In this document: positions 63,766 to 64,000 of the stretch, in pieces | Position numbering within the stretch: position 1 is the stretch's first letter | Layout: each line of letters begins with the position of its first letter | Source of the DNA: Cytophagales bacterium | GTDB taxonomy: Bacteria > Bacteroidota > Bacteroidia > Cytophagales > Cyclobacteriaceae | DNA length: 64,000 nt | Assembly: GCA_017303795.1 (NCBI GenBank) | Contig: JAFLBR010000013.1 | Coordinates: forward strand, 62,001-126,000 | Direction: 5' to 3' | Program-made: the position numbers and the translations under genes | Notes under the pieces: generated by a model | The model's database searches: none | Told to the model about the DNA's origin: nothing | Seen by the model: the letters and a program-made list of their open reading frames with translations, nothing else

Positions 63766-64000
63766 GCGAAGATTTTTTAAAAGATGAAGCGGTGAGAGCG
63801 GCACCAATCAGGCAGACTAAAAGCAATATGCCACCAATTTCAAATGGTGCGGCATAATCTGTAAAGAGTGCAACACCCAATGGCTTTATTTCTTTTTCGG
63901 TTTGAGTGGGGGAAATCATAAACCCAGTTTGATGATAACCCCACACCAGCACTTGTGCAATTGCAGCTGATAGAAGGAAACCAATAAAAAGATGCTGTGA
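63758..64000 (-). CDS. nuoJ: NADH-quinone oxidoreductase subunit J (partial, N-terminus outside window)
   Basis: The frame is open to the window edge and gives 80 residues of the C-terminal half of NuoJ: LFIGFLLSAAIAQ helix, a polar stretch ending KPLGVALFTDYAAPFEIGGILLLVCLIGAALTASS. The GVALFTDYAAPFEIGGILLL phrase is the family hallmark. It overlaps nuoK by 8 bp, as in other compact nuo operons. Confidence 0.9.
   Translation of the reverse strand, partial: SQHLFIGFLLSAAIAQVLVWGYHQTGFMISPTQTEKEIKPLGVALFTDYAAPFEIGGILLLVCLIGAALTASSFKKSSHD

Overview
The window is a 64 kb chromosomal segment from a Bacteroidota bacterium, most likely order Cytophagales (lineage inferred from gene content and order, not tested). 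Evidence: rpoB-rpoC followed by a DUF3467 gene and then rpsL-rpsG-fusA-rpsJ without tuf; promoters of the Bacteroidota sigma type (TTTG, about 19-21 bp, TAnnTTTG); weak or absent Shine-Dalgarno sequences; TonB-dependent/SusC-like receptors; a DAHP synthase-chorismate mutase fusion; and intergenic repeat styles typical of the phylum.

Layout. (1) 1-12 kb: transcription/translation core (rpoB 5'-truncated by the window edge, rpoC, DUF3467, rpsL, rpsG, fusA, rpsJ), ended by a strong terminator directly after rpsJ, so the S10 operon is split here. (2) 12-18 kb: operon of a TonB-dependent receptor, a DUF2490 outer-membrane protein and a TauE/SafE permease; two convergent SET-domain genes; a small lipoprotein. 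(3) 17.9-24.6 kb: an AT-rich accessory patch (SUKH-like protein, small membrane protein, relic-filled 410-bp gap), then two tandem divergent SusC-plug-like receptor paralogues coupled to a coiled-coil/beta-barrel protein. (4) 24.6-28.9 kb: aromatic amino acid operon (prephenate dehydratase, aminotransferase, prephenate dehydrogenase, DAHP synthase-chorismate mutase) preceded by a clear Phe/Tyr-codon leader peptide and terminator/antiterminator pair: a ribosome-mediated attenuator. (5) 29-31 kb: M15 peptidase and a compact type II restriction-modification pair. (6) 31-48 kb: envelope region with an alpha-2-macroglobulin, nitrilase-family enzyme, subclass B1 metallo-beta-lactamase, an interrupted serine hydrolase, an ArsC/Spx-like protein, an AAA/DUF4143 ATPase under tandem palindromes, a SecA-derived fragment protein, PBP1C and two SPOR-OmpA proteins. 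(7) 48-58.5 kb, mostly minus strand: cystathionine beta-synthase, pyrR-pyrB, two tandem secreted paralogues, an EVE protein; then plus-strand heptosyltransferase and Uma2 genes; then a long PurF-like amidotransferase. (8) 58.5-64 kb: nuoJ(partial)-K-L-M-N on the minus strand with overlapping genes.

Most notable: the Phe/Tyr attenuator (24,726-24,863); two otherwise intact genes each broken by one in-frame TAA (14,673 and 39,150); the receptor-paralogue cluster with sequence relics of a lost copy; a protein that looks like a stand-alone remnant of SecA; the ATPase gene whose start sits on a duplicated palindrome; and several hairpin-forming dispersed repeats. No tRNA, rRNA, CRISPR array or complete insertion sequence was seen.
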